From positions 62,001 through 126,000 of the forward strand of contig NZ_LZSU01000019.1 of the NCBI RefSeq assembly GCF_001665575.1: DNA of 64,000 bases, written 5' to 3'. Shown one piece after another: positions 1 to 8,453 of this stretch. Source of the stretch: Mycobacterium sp. 852013-51886_SCH5428379 (GTDB taxonomy: Bacteria; Actinomycetota; Actinomycetes; Mycobacteriales; Mycobacteriaceae). Numbering within the stretch: position 1 is the stretch's first letter; every line of letters starts with the position of its first letter. The notes under the pieces were generated by a model. It ran no database searches and was not told where the DNA came from. It saw only the letters and a program-made list of their open reading frames with translations. The translations under genes and the position numbers were made by a program.

Positions 1-60
1 CGCTGTGCGCCGTGCTCGCTATAGTCGCAAGGTGGTTTTCAGGTCTTCCGGCGCAGCGCG

Positions 61-993
61 ATGATCGAGCTGGACGGTGTCGCGAAGACATTCGAGGGCG
101 GCGTCAGCGCGTTGCAGGACGTCAGTTTCCGCGTTCCGACCGGATCGGTGTGCGCGCTGCTCGGCCACAACGGCGCCGGCAAGACCACCACGATCGGGAT
201 CCTGTCGACCCTGCTGATGCCGACGGCCGGGCGTGCGGTGGTGGCCGGCCACGACGTCGTCGGAGAACCCGATCGGGTCCGCGAGAGCATCGGGGTGACG
301 GGACAGGACGCGTCGGTCGACATCATGCTCACCGGGCGCGAGAACCTCGTGCTGTTCGGCCGGCTGCGCGGGCTGCGGCGCAAACAGGCACGTATCCGGG
401 CCGACGAGCTGATCGAGCAGTTCGACATGGTGCACGCGGCCGACCGCACCGTGCTCACCTACTCCGGCGGCATGCGGCGCCGGATCGACATCGCCGCCTC
501 ACTGGTCGTGGCGCCGGAGGTGCTGTTTCTCGACGAGCCCACCACCGGACTCGATCCGCGCAGCCGCCGCGACGTGTGGGCGTTGGTGTCGTCGCTGTCC
601 GCCCAGGATGTCACGGTGCTACTCACCACCCAGTACCTGGAGGAGGCCGACGTCCTCAGCGATTCGGTGGTGATCCTCAACGCCGGTCGGGTGGTGGCCG
701 ACGGGACCGCCGACGAGCTCAAATCGCGGACCGGGTTCGTCTACTGCCAGGTCTCCCCCGTCCACCCCGCCGATCTGCCGGAGATCGCAGCCGCCCTGGC
801 CGACTTCCGCGGTCTGGAGATCGACCGCGATATGAACACGGTGTCCGTCCCCGCCGACCGGGGCGTGGCCACGCTCGGCGAGGTGTTCCGCCGGCTTGAT
901 GACCGCGACATCGACCTGCACGACATCGCGCTGCGCAGACCGTCGCTCGACGAGGTGTTCCTGCACCTCACCGAGCCGCCCGTCACCGCATGA
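61..993 (+). CDS. drrA: DrrA-like ABC transporter ATP-binding protein
   Basis: This 310-residue protein is the nucleotide-binding subunit of an ABC-2 type exporter. The Walker A motif GHNGAGKTT lies near residue 35, the signature SGGM near 135 and Walker B VLFLDEP near 155. The C-terminal tail ending in SLDEVFLHLT is typical of the daunorubicin-resistance (DrrA) subfamily, which in mycobacteria moves lipids such as DIM/PGL. The gene overlaps drrB by four bases (ATGA), so the pair is translationally coupled. The first 60 bases of the window show no clear ribosome binding site, so the true start could differ slightly. Neighbouring lipid genes suggest that the cargo is a complex lipid; this is inference. 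Confidence 0.9.
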   Translation: MIELDGVAKTFEGGVSALQDVSFRVPTGSVCALLGHNGAGKTTTIGILSTLLMPTAGRAVVAGHDVVGEPDRVRESIGVTGQDASVDIMLTGRENLVLFGRLRGLRRKQARIRADELIEQFDMVHAADRTVLTYSGGMRRRIDIAASLVVAPEVLFLDEPTTGLDPRSRRDVWALVSSLSAQDVTVLLTTQYLEEADVLSDSVVILNAGRVVADGTADELKSRTGFVYCQVSPVHPADLPEIAAALADFRGLEIDRDMNTVSVPADRGVATLGEVFRRLDDRDIDLHDIALRRPSLDEVFLHLTEPPVTA

Positions 994-1733
994 CGGCACT
1001 GGCCGCCCTCACCGAACGGGTCGTGCGCACCACCGTCCGAGATTTCGACCTCCTGATCGCGGTGCTGACCCCGGTGAGCACGTTCGTCGGGTTCACCGTG
1101 GTGCTGCGCGGGGTCATCGACACCGGCTCGATGAGTTATCCGCAGTACGTGCTGCCCGCGATCATCGTGCAGTCGCTGCTGTTCGGCTCGCTGACCACCG
1201 CCGACCGCGCGGCCCGCGACCAGTCCTCGGGCTTCGGCACCCGGCTGCGGACCCTGCCCGTTCCACGGTGGGTGCCGCTGGCCGCCCGGATGCTGTACTG
1301 CCTGCTGCGCGCCGTCGTCGTCATCGTGGCGGCGGTCGCCATCGCGGCGGTGTTCGGGTTCCGGTTCACCGGCGGCCCCCTGCACGCCGGGGCGTTCGTC
1401 GCGCTCGCCCTGGCCCTGACGCTCGGGTTGTCGCTGGGCGCCGACGCGATCGGTACCTGGGTGCGGCGCAGCGATGCCTCCAGCCAGGTGCTGCTGGTAC
1501 CGCAGCTGCTGCTGGTCCTGCTGTCGACCGGGATGGCGCCCGCCGAGGCGTTCCCCGGCTGGGTGCAGCCGTTCGTCCGGGCGCAGCCGGTGTCCCAGGT
1601 GACCGAGACGATGCGCGGTTTCGCCGGCGGGCACGTCGCGGCCGCCAACCTCGCCACCACCCTGGTGTGGGTGCTGGGCCTGCTGGCCGTCTTCGGGGTC
1701 GTCGCGGTGCGGATGCAGAGGCGGGTGCGGTGA
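990..1733 (+). CDS. drrB: DrrB-like ABC-2 transporter permease
   Basis: This 247-residue polytopic membrane protein has about six hydrophobic segments. The sequence MAPAEAFPGWVQPFVRAQPV before the last segments matches the conserved loop of DrrB/DrrC ABC-2 permeases. The start is an ATG that overlaps the drrA stop, and its own stop overlaps a GTG start for drrC. The DrrABC arrangement accompanies phthiocerol dimycocerosate export in M. tuberculosis. Here it most likely serves the product of the nearby polyketide synthase and acyltransferases, although the substrate cannot be read from the sequence. Confidence 0.88.
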   Translation: MTALAALTERVVRTTVRDFDLLIAVLTPVSTFVGFTVVLRGVIDTGSMSYPQYVLPAIIVQSLLFGSLTTADRAARDQSSGFGTRLRTLPVPRWVPLAARMLYCLLRAVVVIVAAVAIAAVFGFRFTGGPLHAGAFVALALALTLGLSLGADAIGTWVRRSDASSQVLLVPQLLLVLLSTGMAPAEAFPGWVQPFVRAQPVSQVTETMRGFAGGHVAAANLATTLVWVLGLLAVFGVVAVRMQRRVR

Positions 1734-2518
1734 CGCGAACCGAGGTGCGCCGGCACTCGCTGGCGCTGGAGAGCTGCCTGTTCGCCGGCCGGCTGTTCGC
1801 CAAGTGGCGCAGGCACCCGGGTGTCCCGGTACAGGCACTGCTGTTCCCGACCGTCCTGCTGATCACCTATAACCTGCTGGTCGGCAAGTCGATGGCGATG
1901 ATGACCGGCACCGACAACCTCGACGCCCTGGTACCGATGTGCGCGGTGGCCGGCGGCATGTTCGGGGCCATCGGCGCAGCCATCGCGATCCCCAACGAAC
2001 GGTCGGGTGGACTGCTCACCCGGTTCTGGACGCTGCCGGTGCACCGGGCCAGCGCGCTGACCGGCCGGCTACTCGCCGAGGCCACCCGCACGCTCGTCGG
2101 GTCCGTGGTGGTGACCGCCGTCGGCGTCGCGCTCGGTTTGCGCTTCACCGGCGGCTGGCTCGCCGTCGTGCCCTACCTGCTGGTGCCGGTGTTCATCGCG
2201 GTGGCGTTCGCGACCTTCGTGACGGCGTTGGCGTTGCGCTCCGAGGGCACCGCGCTGTTCATGTGGCTCGGGACGAGCTCGATCGGGCTGGTGTTCGCAA
2301 GCCCCGGTCTGGCGCCGGTGGAGATGTTCCCGGGGTGGCTGCGCCCGTTCGTCGAACACCAGCCGATGGCGTCGGTGATCGAGACGATGCGCGGGCTGTC
2401 CACCGGGGAACTGACCGCGGCGCCTGCGCTGGTCACCGCGGGCTGGGTGGTCGCGATCATGGCGGTGTTCCTGCCCTTGGCCGTGCGTGGTTATCGCGCG
2501 GCGGCCCGGGGTGAGTAA
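1730..2518 (+). CDS. drrC: DrrC-like ABC-2 transporter permease
   Basis: This 262-residue permease is the second membrane subunit of the Drr-type exporter. The GTG start at 1730 overlaps the drrB stop (GTGA), which fits the coupling seen upstream. It shares with DrrB the pre-membrane loop LAPVEMFPGWLRPFVEHQP and an ABC-2 layout of six membrane segments. A longer reading frame is open far upstream, but it covers drrB in another frame and was not used. The stop lies only three bases from the stop of the convergent mmpL gene, with no room for a separate terminator. Confidence 0.87.
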   Translation: MTRTEVRRHSLALESCLFAGRLFAKWRRHPGVPVQALLFPTVLLITYNLLVGKSMAMMTGTDNLDALVPMCAVAGGMFGAIGAAIAIPNERSGGLLTRFWTLPVHRASALTGRLLAEATRTLVGSVVVTAVGVALGLRFTGGWLAVVPYLLVPVFIAVAFATFVTALALRSEGTALFMWLGTSSIGLVFASPGLAPVEMFPGWLRPFVEHQPMASVIETMRGLSTGELTAAPALVTAGWVVAIMAVFLPLAVRGYRAAARGE

Positions 2519-2521
2519 CGC

Positions 2522-5500
2522 TCAGGTGCGCACGTCGCCGCGCAGAGCCCGGTAGGACTCGGTCGCCTCGCTGAGCCGCTGACGCACCCGTGCCCTGGGC
2601 GTGCTCGGCAACGCGACGGTCGCGGGTTCGTCGTCGTCCGCGTGGTCGCCATGATCGGGCGTCGTCGAGGCCGGCGGGTCGTGATCCTGGTATTTCGGTG
2701 TCGACGGCCACCAGTTCGCCTTGCCGACCAGCGCGGCGACGGCCGGCACGGTGATGGTGCGGACGATGAAGGTGTCGAGCAGCAGGCCGATCCCGATGAC
2801 GAAGCCGAGTTGGATGACGGTCGCGATGCTGCTCACCGTCAGCGAGAGCATGGACGCCGCGAAGATCAACCCCGCGGAGGTGATCACGCCGCCCGTCGCA
2901 CCGACCGTCTTGACGATGCCGGTGCGGATACCGTTGCGGGATTCCTCGCGGATCCGGTGGATCAACAGCAGGTTGTAGTCGGCGCCGACGGCGACGAGCA
3001 CCAGGAACGCCATGCCCGGCACCGTCCAGTACAGCTTCTGGTCGAAGAAGATGCCGAAGAACGCGACGCCGATGCCGACGGCCGACACGTACGAGATCAC
3101 CACCGATGCCACCAGATACAGCGGCGCCACCAGCGCACGCAGCAGCAGCACCAGGATCACGAACACCACGATCAGGGTGACGACGACGATGAACTGCACG
3201 TCTTTGTCGTAGTAGTTGCGCAGATCGTTCTGCACCGCAGAGAAGCCCACCATCGACACCTCCGACCCCGCCAGCGAGGTGTTGGGCAGCGCGCTCTCGG
3301 CGGCGTCGACGATCTCGGCCACCTGATCCATGGCCTCGGTGCCGAACGGGTCCAGCGCGGTCTGCACCAGGTAGCGGGCGGTGTGCCCGTCGGGCGAGAC
3401 GAACAGGCTGGCGGCCTTCTTGAACTCTGCCTGGGTGAGGATCTCCGGGGGGATGTAGAAGCCCGACATCGGCGGGTTGCTGGCGTCGCGCTTCATCGCC
3501 AGCAGGAACGCCGAGGCCTGATCGAGGCCCCCGCCCATCGTCCTGGTCTGGTCGACGAGCAGCTGTACGCCTTCGGCGAGCTGTCTGCTGGAGTCGGCGA
3601 GCGTGTTGGCGCCCAGCAGGGCCTCGTTCAGCCGGGTGGTGACGCCGCCCGGCTGGCCCATACCCAGCTCCCTGGCCGCCTCGGTGGCGGTCTTGAGGCT
3701 GGTCGAGAGACCCTTGATCGTCTCGTCCAGCGACTGGAAGCCCTCGGTGTTCTGTAGTTCGCGGCCGAGTTCGGAGATGCTGTTGAGCACCGGGCTGTCG
3801 CGGGTGGCCACGATGCGGCGCAGATCCTCGCGGGATTCGACGCATTCGGGGTCGGTGGCGCATTCGGGGCTGCGGTCCAGCGACCGCAGTACGGGGGCAC
3901 CCCAGGCGTAGATGTCGGTGATCCGGTCGACGTCGACACCGATCGCGTTGCCGAGGTCGCGCATGTTCGTCACCAGCGTCGCGGTGCGGTCGATCTCGTC
4001 GAGGGTCTTCTCGCCGCCGTACTTGCGCGACATGTCGTCCAGCGCTGAGGCCAGACCCCGCACACTGCCCGCCGCGTTGACCACCCCAGTACGCAGTTCG
4101 TCGAGGACATCGGCGAGTTGATGGGCGCCGCCGGACAGGCGGTCGAGGTTCTCGTCGTTCTCGTTGATGAGGGTGCCCGCCTCCTCCAGGCGGGTGCCGA
4201 CCTCGCCGGCCTGCCAGGTGGCCTTGGCCTGTTCGAGCATCTCGCCGGTCGGTCGGGTGATACCGCGCACCATGTCGATGTTGGGCACGGCCGCGATCCG
4301 GGCCGCCATCTGCTCCATGTCGGCCAATGCCCTCGGGGTCCGCAGATCCTGCTCCGAGCGGATGACGACGAACTGCTGCAGGGTGGTGGAGACCGGGAAG
4401 TGATCGTCCATGGCGTCGTAACCGATGTTGCTGGTGGCGTCGTCGGGCAGCGCCTTGCGGTCGTCGTAGTTGTACTCGAGGAAGATCGTCCCCACCCCGA
4501 GGACGGCCAGCACGCTGAGGCTGGCGACGAGGTGACGCACCGGTTTGCGCACGATGTTGACGCCCGAGCGCCGCCAGAACCGGCCGGTGCGGTCCTTGCG
4601 GGGATTCACCCATCCGCGCCGGCCCGCCAGCACGATCAGCGCGGGCAGCAGCGTGACCGATGCCAGGAATCCGATGGTGATGGTGACGGCCAGGGCGGGA
4701 CCGACCGTCGAGAAGACGGCCAGTGTGGTGAAGCCCAGCCCGAGGAAGGTGATGGCCACGGTGGCCGCCGACCCGGCGATCACCTTGCCGATCGTGCCCA
4801 GCGCGCCGACCAGCGCGTCGTCGGACGGCATCCCGCCGCGGACGAGTTCCTGGTACCGGCTGAACAGGAACACCGCATAGTCGACGCCGGCGCCCATCAT
4901 CATGGCCGTCATCAGCACGATGGTCTGGGGCCCCAGACCGAGGCCGAGCTCGCCGAGGCCGGCCACCACCTGGTTGGCCACCGCCAACGACACCCCGATG
5001 GTCACCATCGGGATCAACATGCCGATCAGGCTGCGGTACACCAGGATCAGGATCGTCAGGATCGTGCCCACCGTGGCGATCTCGATGACGATCTGATCGC
5101 GGGCGCCGATCGAGTTGACGTCCTCCAGCGTGGCAGGCCCGCCGACGAAATAGGCCTTGAGCGTGGTCCCCTCGGTGACGCTCTCGACGACTTCGACGGC
5201 GTTGCGGTAGGCCTCCTGGCCCGCGGGGGTGCCCATCACCCCGGTGAGGGTGACCGGGAGGTTGTAGGCCTTGCCGTCCTCGCTGACCATCACCTCGCGC
5301 AGCTCGGGGATGGCGATGAAATCCTGGGTCGACGAAACGTCCGGCACAGTTTTGAGCCGCTCGACCAGCGCGCGGTAGGTCTGCTCGTCGGCCGGGCTCA
5401 ACCCGGCATCGTCGACGAGGATCACCACCATCGCGTTCGACGCGTTGGCCTCCTGGAAAGCCTCCTGCATCTCGTTGCCGGCCACCAGCACCGGCGACTC

Positions 5501-5686
5501 GGCAGGCAGGAAATCGGGCGGGTTCTTCTGCGCGACGACCGCCAGCGGCGGGATCAGCAGGAAGAGCACCGCGGCGGTTGCGAGCCAGCCGACGATGACC
5601 AGGATCGGATGGCGGACGATGACCCGACCCATGGGGGTCAGGATCCCTTCCGCCAACGCACCGTTGCGCCTGGTGCGCTTCAACAT
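2522..5686 (-). CDS. MmpL-family RND lipid transporter
   Basis: This is a 1054-residue MmpL protein, an inner-membrane RND transporter that moves lipids or glycolipids to the mycobacterial cell envelope. It has an N-terminal membrane helix, a first periplasmic domain, membrane helices 2-6 with GAGVDYAVF (a proton-relay Asp-Tyr pair), a long second periplasmic loop rich in predicted coiled coil with a Cys pair (SPECATDPEC), and helices 7-12 with a second Asp-Tyr pair in GADYNLLL. A roughly 55-residue polar tail follows. The ATG at 5686 (MLKRTRR) was chosen; a further 102 upstream codons are open but are arginine-rich and unlike MmpL, and a GTG three codons upstream is also possible. The gene diverges from the glycosyltransferase gene. 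The lipid carried is not known. Confidence 0.93.
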   Translation of the reverse strand: MLKRTRRNGALAEGILTPMGRVIVRHPILVIVGWLATAAVLFLLIPPLAVVAQKNPPDFLPAESPVLVAGNEMQEAFQEANASNAMVVILVDDAGLSPADEQTYRALVERLKTVPDVSSTQDFIAIPELREVMVSEDGKAYNLPVTLTGVMGTPAGQEAYRNAVEVVESVTEGTTLKAYFVGGPATLEDVNSIGARDQIVIEIATVGTILTILILVYRSLIGMLIPMVTIGVSLAVANQVVAGLGELGLGLGPQTIVLMTAMMMGAGVDYAVFLFSRYQELVRGGMPSDDALVGALGTIGKVIAGSAATVAITFLGLGFTTLAVFSTVGPALAVTITIGFLASVTLLPALIVLAGRRGWVNPRKDRTGRFWRRSGVNIVRKPVRHLVASLSVLAVLGVGTIFLEYNYDDRKALPDDATSNIGYDAMDDHFPVSTTLQQFVVIRSEQDLRTPRALADMEQMAARIAAVPNIDMVRGITRPTGEMLEQAKATWQAGEVGTRLEEAGTLINENDENLDRLSGGAHQLADVLDELRTGVVNAAGSVRGLASALDDMSRKYGGEKTLDEIDRTATLVTNMRDLGNAIGVDVDRITDIYAWGAPVLRSLDRSPECATDPECVESREDLRRIVATRDSPVLNSISELGRELQNTEGFQSLDETIKGLSTSLKTATEAARELGMGQPGGVTTRLNEALLGANTLADSSRQLAEGVQLLVDQTRTMGGGLDQASAFLLAMKRDASNPPMSGFYIPPEILTQAEFKKAASLFVSPDGHTARYLVQTALDPFGTEAMDQVAEIVDAAESALPNTSLAGSEVSMVGFSAVQNDLRNYYDKDVQFIVVVTLIVVFVILVLLLRALVAPLYLVASVVISYVSAVGIGVAFFGIFFDQKLYWTVPGMAFLVLVAVGADYNLLLIHRIREESRNGIRTGIVKTVGATGGVITSAGLIFAASMLSLTVSSIATVIQLGFVIGIGLLLDTFIVRTITVPAVAALVGKANWWPSTPKYQDHDPPASTTPDHGDHADDDEPATVALPSTPRARVRQRLSEATESYRALRGDVRT

Positions 5687-5859
5687 TCCAGCCACGGTAC
5701 ACGGCTCACAACGTCCCGAGTCGAGCCCGGAAATGGCCGTCACACAGGCCCGACGCCCCAAAAGGGAGGTCGGACAAACAGGTGGCGTCCGTGATGCAAT
5801 CTCGGCGTGCCCCACCCACCGACACCGCATTCGACGCACGGGAACGGACACGTCAACCA

Positions 5860-7116
5860 ATGAAATTCGTCGTGGCCGTCCACGGCACCCGCGGCGATGT
5901 CGAGCCGTGCGTGGCCGTCGGACTGGAACTGATGCGTCGTGGTCACGAAGTGACCCTCGCGGTGCCGCCCAACCTCGTCGAGTTCGCGGCATCCGCCGGC
6001 GTCGGCGGCGCGGTGTCCTACGGCGTCGACTCCCAGCAGCAGCTGCAGGCCGAGGTGTTCCGCGACTGGTGGGAGTTGCGCAACCCCATCACCGTGCTGC
6101 GTGAGGTCCGCGACTACGTGGTCGAGGGCTGGGCCGGCATGTCGGACACGCTGACGTCGATCTCGGCGGATGCCGACCTGATCCTGACCGGCACCACCTA
6201 CCAGGAACTGGCCGCCGTCGTCGCCGAGGCCCACCACATCCCCCTCGGCGCGCTGCACTTCTTCCCGGTCCGCCCCAACACCCGGGTGCTGCCCCTTCCG
6301 CTGCCGTACGCGGCAGCCGAACGGGTCTACGCGCTGGTCGAGTGGGCGCACTGGCAGGTGGTGCGCAGCGCGGAGGCCGCCCAGCGGCGCAGCCTCGGGC
6401 TGCCGCCCGTCCGGACCCGCGCCGTGCGCCGGATGCTCGAGGCCGGCGCCGTCGAGATCCAGGCCTACGACGAGGTGTTCTTCCCCGGGCTGGCCGAACA
6501 GTGGGCCGACGTGCGACCCGTCGTGGGGGCGCTCACCCTGGAACTGGACACCGAGGCCGACGACGACGTCGCCTCCTGGATCGCGGCGGGCGAGCCTCCG
6601 ATCTACTTCGGCTTCGGCAGCATGCCGGTGGAGCAGCCGGCCGAGGCGATGGCGAAGATCACCGGGGCGTGTGCGGAGCTGGGGGTGCGGGCGCTGATCT
6701 GCTCGGGGGCCTGGGACATCCAGCTGCCCGAGGCGGGGTTGCTCGACCCGGATCGGGTCAAGGTGGTGCGCTCGGTGAACCACGCCGCGGTGTTCCCGAT
6801 GTGCCGGGCGGTCGTGCACCACGGCGGCGCGGGGACGACGGCGGCCGGGGTGCGCGCCGGGGTGCCGAGCCTCGTGCTGTGGGTGGGGGCCGAACAGCCG
6901 ATCTGGGGTGCGGCGGTCAAGAAGCTGGGCGTCGGCGACTACCGGAGGTTCTCCAGCACGACGCGCGAAGCGCTGCGCGATGCGCTCGCGGCGATGCTCA
7001 CACCCGACTACGTGGCCCGGGCCCGCGAGACCGCGGCGAGGATGACCAAACCCGCCGAGAGCATCACGGCCGCAGCGGATCTGCTCGAGGCGGCCGCCCA
7101 GCGCGGACGGGCCTAG
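5860..7116 (+). CDS. Family 1 glycosyltransferase (UGT/rhamnosyltransferase-like)
   Basis: This 418-residue GT-B fold enzyme transfers a sugar from a nucleotide donor. The N-terminal acceptor domain begins MKFVVAVHGTRGDVEPCVAV, and the C-terminal donor-binding signature is HHGGAGTTAAGVRAGVPSLV near residue 330. The family includes mycobacterial glycosyltransferases of glycopeptidolipid, phenolic glycolipid and LOS pathways. The start at 5860 was chosen because MKFVVAVHG is the usual family beginning; 26 upstream codons in frame do not resemble the family. It is transcribed divergently from mmpL, and its TAG stop shares the CTAG at 7113-7116 with the convergent acyltransferase gene. A role in decorating the lipid made by the island is inferred; the sugar and acceptor are unknown. 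Confidence 0.9.
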   Translation: MKFVVAVHGTRGDVEPCVAVGLELMRRGHEVTLAVPPNLVEFAASAGVGGAVSYGVDSQQQLQAEVFRDWWELRNPITVLREVRDYVVEGWAGMSDTLTSISADADLILTGTTYQELAAVVAEAHHIPLGALHFFPVRPNTRVLPLPLPYAAAERVYALVEWAHWQVVRSAEAAQRRSLGLPPVRTRAVRRMLEAGAVEIQAYDEVFFPGLAEQWADVRPVVGALTLELDTEADDDVASWIAAGEPPIYFGFGSMPVEQPAEAMAKITGACAELGVRALICSGAWDIQLPEAGLLDPDRVKVVRSVNHAAVFPMCRAVVHHGGAGTTAAGVRAGVPSLVLWVGAEQPIWGAAVKKLGVGDYRRFSSTTREALRDALAAMLTPDYVARARETAARMTKPAESITAAADLLEAAAQRGRA

Positions 7117-8453
7117 ACGAGGTCGGCCGACAACCCGAATTCGGCCAGCGTCGCGACCGTGACCTCGCGGAGATGGTCCTTGGTGTTGGGCCCGCCCGGC
7201 TGATAGCCGACCACCCCGATCGTCACCGTGCCGTTGATGCGGCCCGCGACGACGACCAGGTGCCCGCCGGCGCGTTCGATGGCGGCGCGTTGCACGTCCT
7301 GGTCGACGCCGCGCAGCAGTACGTACTCGGCGTCGGTACCGTCGGGGCGGCCCACCAGCGGATCGAGGTCGCCGACGTTCGAACACGAAACCGGTAGATC
7401 GCCGAACATCAGGTCGGCGGTGCGCCGCACCGCACGCCGCGGCACGAACGGCGTCAGCGGGAGCAGAGCGAACGTCTCGTCGGGAACCGCGCGCAGATCG
7501 GCCAGACCCTGCCGGATGGCGGCCCGGACGGCTGTCAGATCGCCGGTGGCCTGCCCGGGATCGACATCGACGTGGGCCAGCGAGATCGCGTTGGCCCGGG
7601 TGTCCCCCGGCGTGCGGTCGCTCATGGCGATCAGCAGCGAGACCGCGCCGTCGCCCGGCCGCATCCGGCCCAGCCGTTCGGCCAGTCGGGCCGAGAATCC
7701 GGCGAGCAACGAATAGCTCGTGCCCGCGCGCTGCTCCGCGGCCGTATCCCACGCCTCGATCGGGACGAACGCGTTGATCACCGGCACCACGACCGTGCCC
7801 GCACCGGTTCCGCCCGGCGCGACCGGCGGCCGGGAACTGCCGGAGGTGGCGATGTCGTGGCGGCGGCGCAGCGCCAGCCGCGCCGCGGCGGCCAGCGTCC
7901 TGCCGTACTCGGGGGTGTCGCGGACGGTGCGCCGCAGATCCTCGACCGCCCCCTGCAGGCGGGGGCGCGACGCGGCCGGGGTGTAGCCGAAGTCGCGCGG
8001 TGTACCCGCCGCGGCGTCGGCGATGGTCTGCAGGATCCCGACGCCGTCGGCCAGGCAGTGCGACGCCACGAGGCTGATCGCGGTGGACCCGTCGGTCATC
8101 GGCAGCACCCCGAGATGCCAGGCCGGCCCGCGTTCCGGATCGACGGTCAGCTCGGCGCGCTCGTCAAGCCAATCCGACAACGCGGCCCGCGGCCGGGCCG
8201 GTGCGGTGTCGATCGGCCCCGGCGGGCCGGGTGCGGCGACCCACCGGTGTCGGCCGAACGGCAGGGGCGAACACTCGATACGTCTGCCGAGCAGCCCGTG
8301 GCCGAGATGGCCGTGGAACCGGGCCAGCGCTTCGTGGTCGACGTCGTGTTCGTAGAGCCAGGAGACGTGCGCCAGCTTGCCCGGTCCGGTGGAGCGCAAC
8401 TGCAGGAACGCCGCCTGGTCGATGAAGGCCAGCCGGTCGTCGGCGGCCGTCAT
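7113..8453 (-). CDS. WS/DGAT-like condensation-superfamily acyltransferase (second copy)
   Basis: This 446-residue protein belongs to the acyltransferase superfamily that includes wax ester synthase/DGAT and PapA enzymes. The catalytic signature is SHCLADG (His132, Asp136), a version of HHxxxDG in which the second His, the Asp and the Gly are kept. The N-terminus (FIDQAAFLQLRSTG) and the motif SPLPFGRHRWV are shared with the preceding gene, which shows a tandem duplication followed by divergence. The ATG at 8453 overlaps the upstream stop (ATGA). It probably acylates the lipid or glycolipid made by this island, but the acceptor cannot be told from the sequence. Confidence 0.8.
   Translation of the reverse strand: MTAADDRLAFIDQAAFLQLRSTGPGKLAHVSWLYEHDVDHEALARFHGHLGHGLLGRRIECSPLPFGRHRWVAAPGPPGPIDTAPARPRAALSDWLDERAELTVDPERGPAWHLGVLPMTDGSTAISLVASHCLADGVGILQTIADAAAGTPRDFGYTPAASRPRLQGAVEDLRRTVRDTPEYGRTLAAAARLALRRRHDIATSGSSRPPVAPGGTGAGTVVVPVINAFVPIEAWDTAAEQRAGTSYSLLAGFSARLAERLGRMRPGDGAVSLLIAMSDRTPGDTRANAISLAHVDVDPGQATGDLTAVRAAIRQGLADLRAVPDETFALLPLTPFVPRRAVRRTADLMFGDLPVSCSNVGDLDPLVGRPDGTDAEYVLLRGVDQDVQRAAIERAGGHLVVVAGRINGTVTIGVVGYQPGGPNTKDHLREVTVATLAEFGLSADLV

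Noticed and set aside
5687..5992. A 102-residue N-terminal extension of the MmpL protein
   Set aside because: The residues are Arg/Pro-rich, unlike MmpL N-termini, and the region is the divergent promoter shared with the glycosyltransferase gene.
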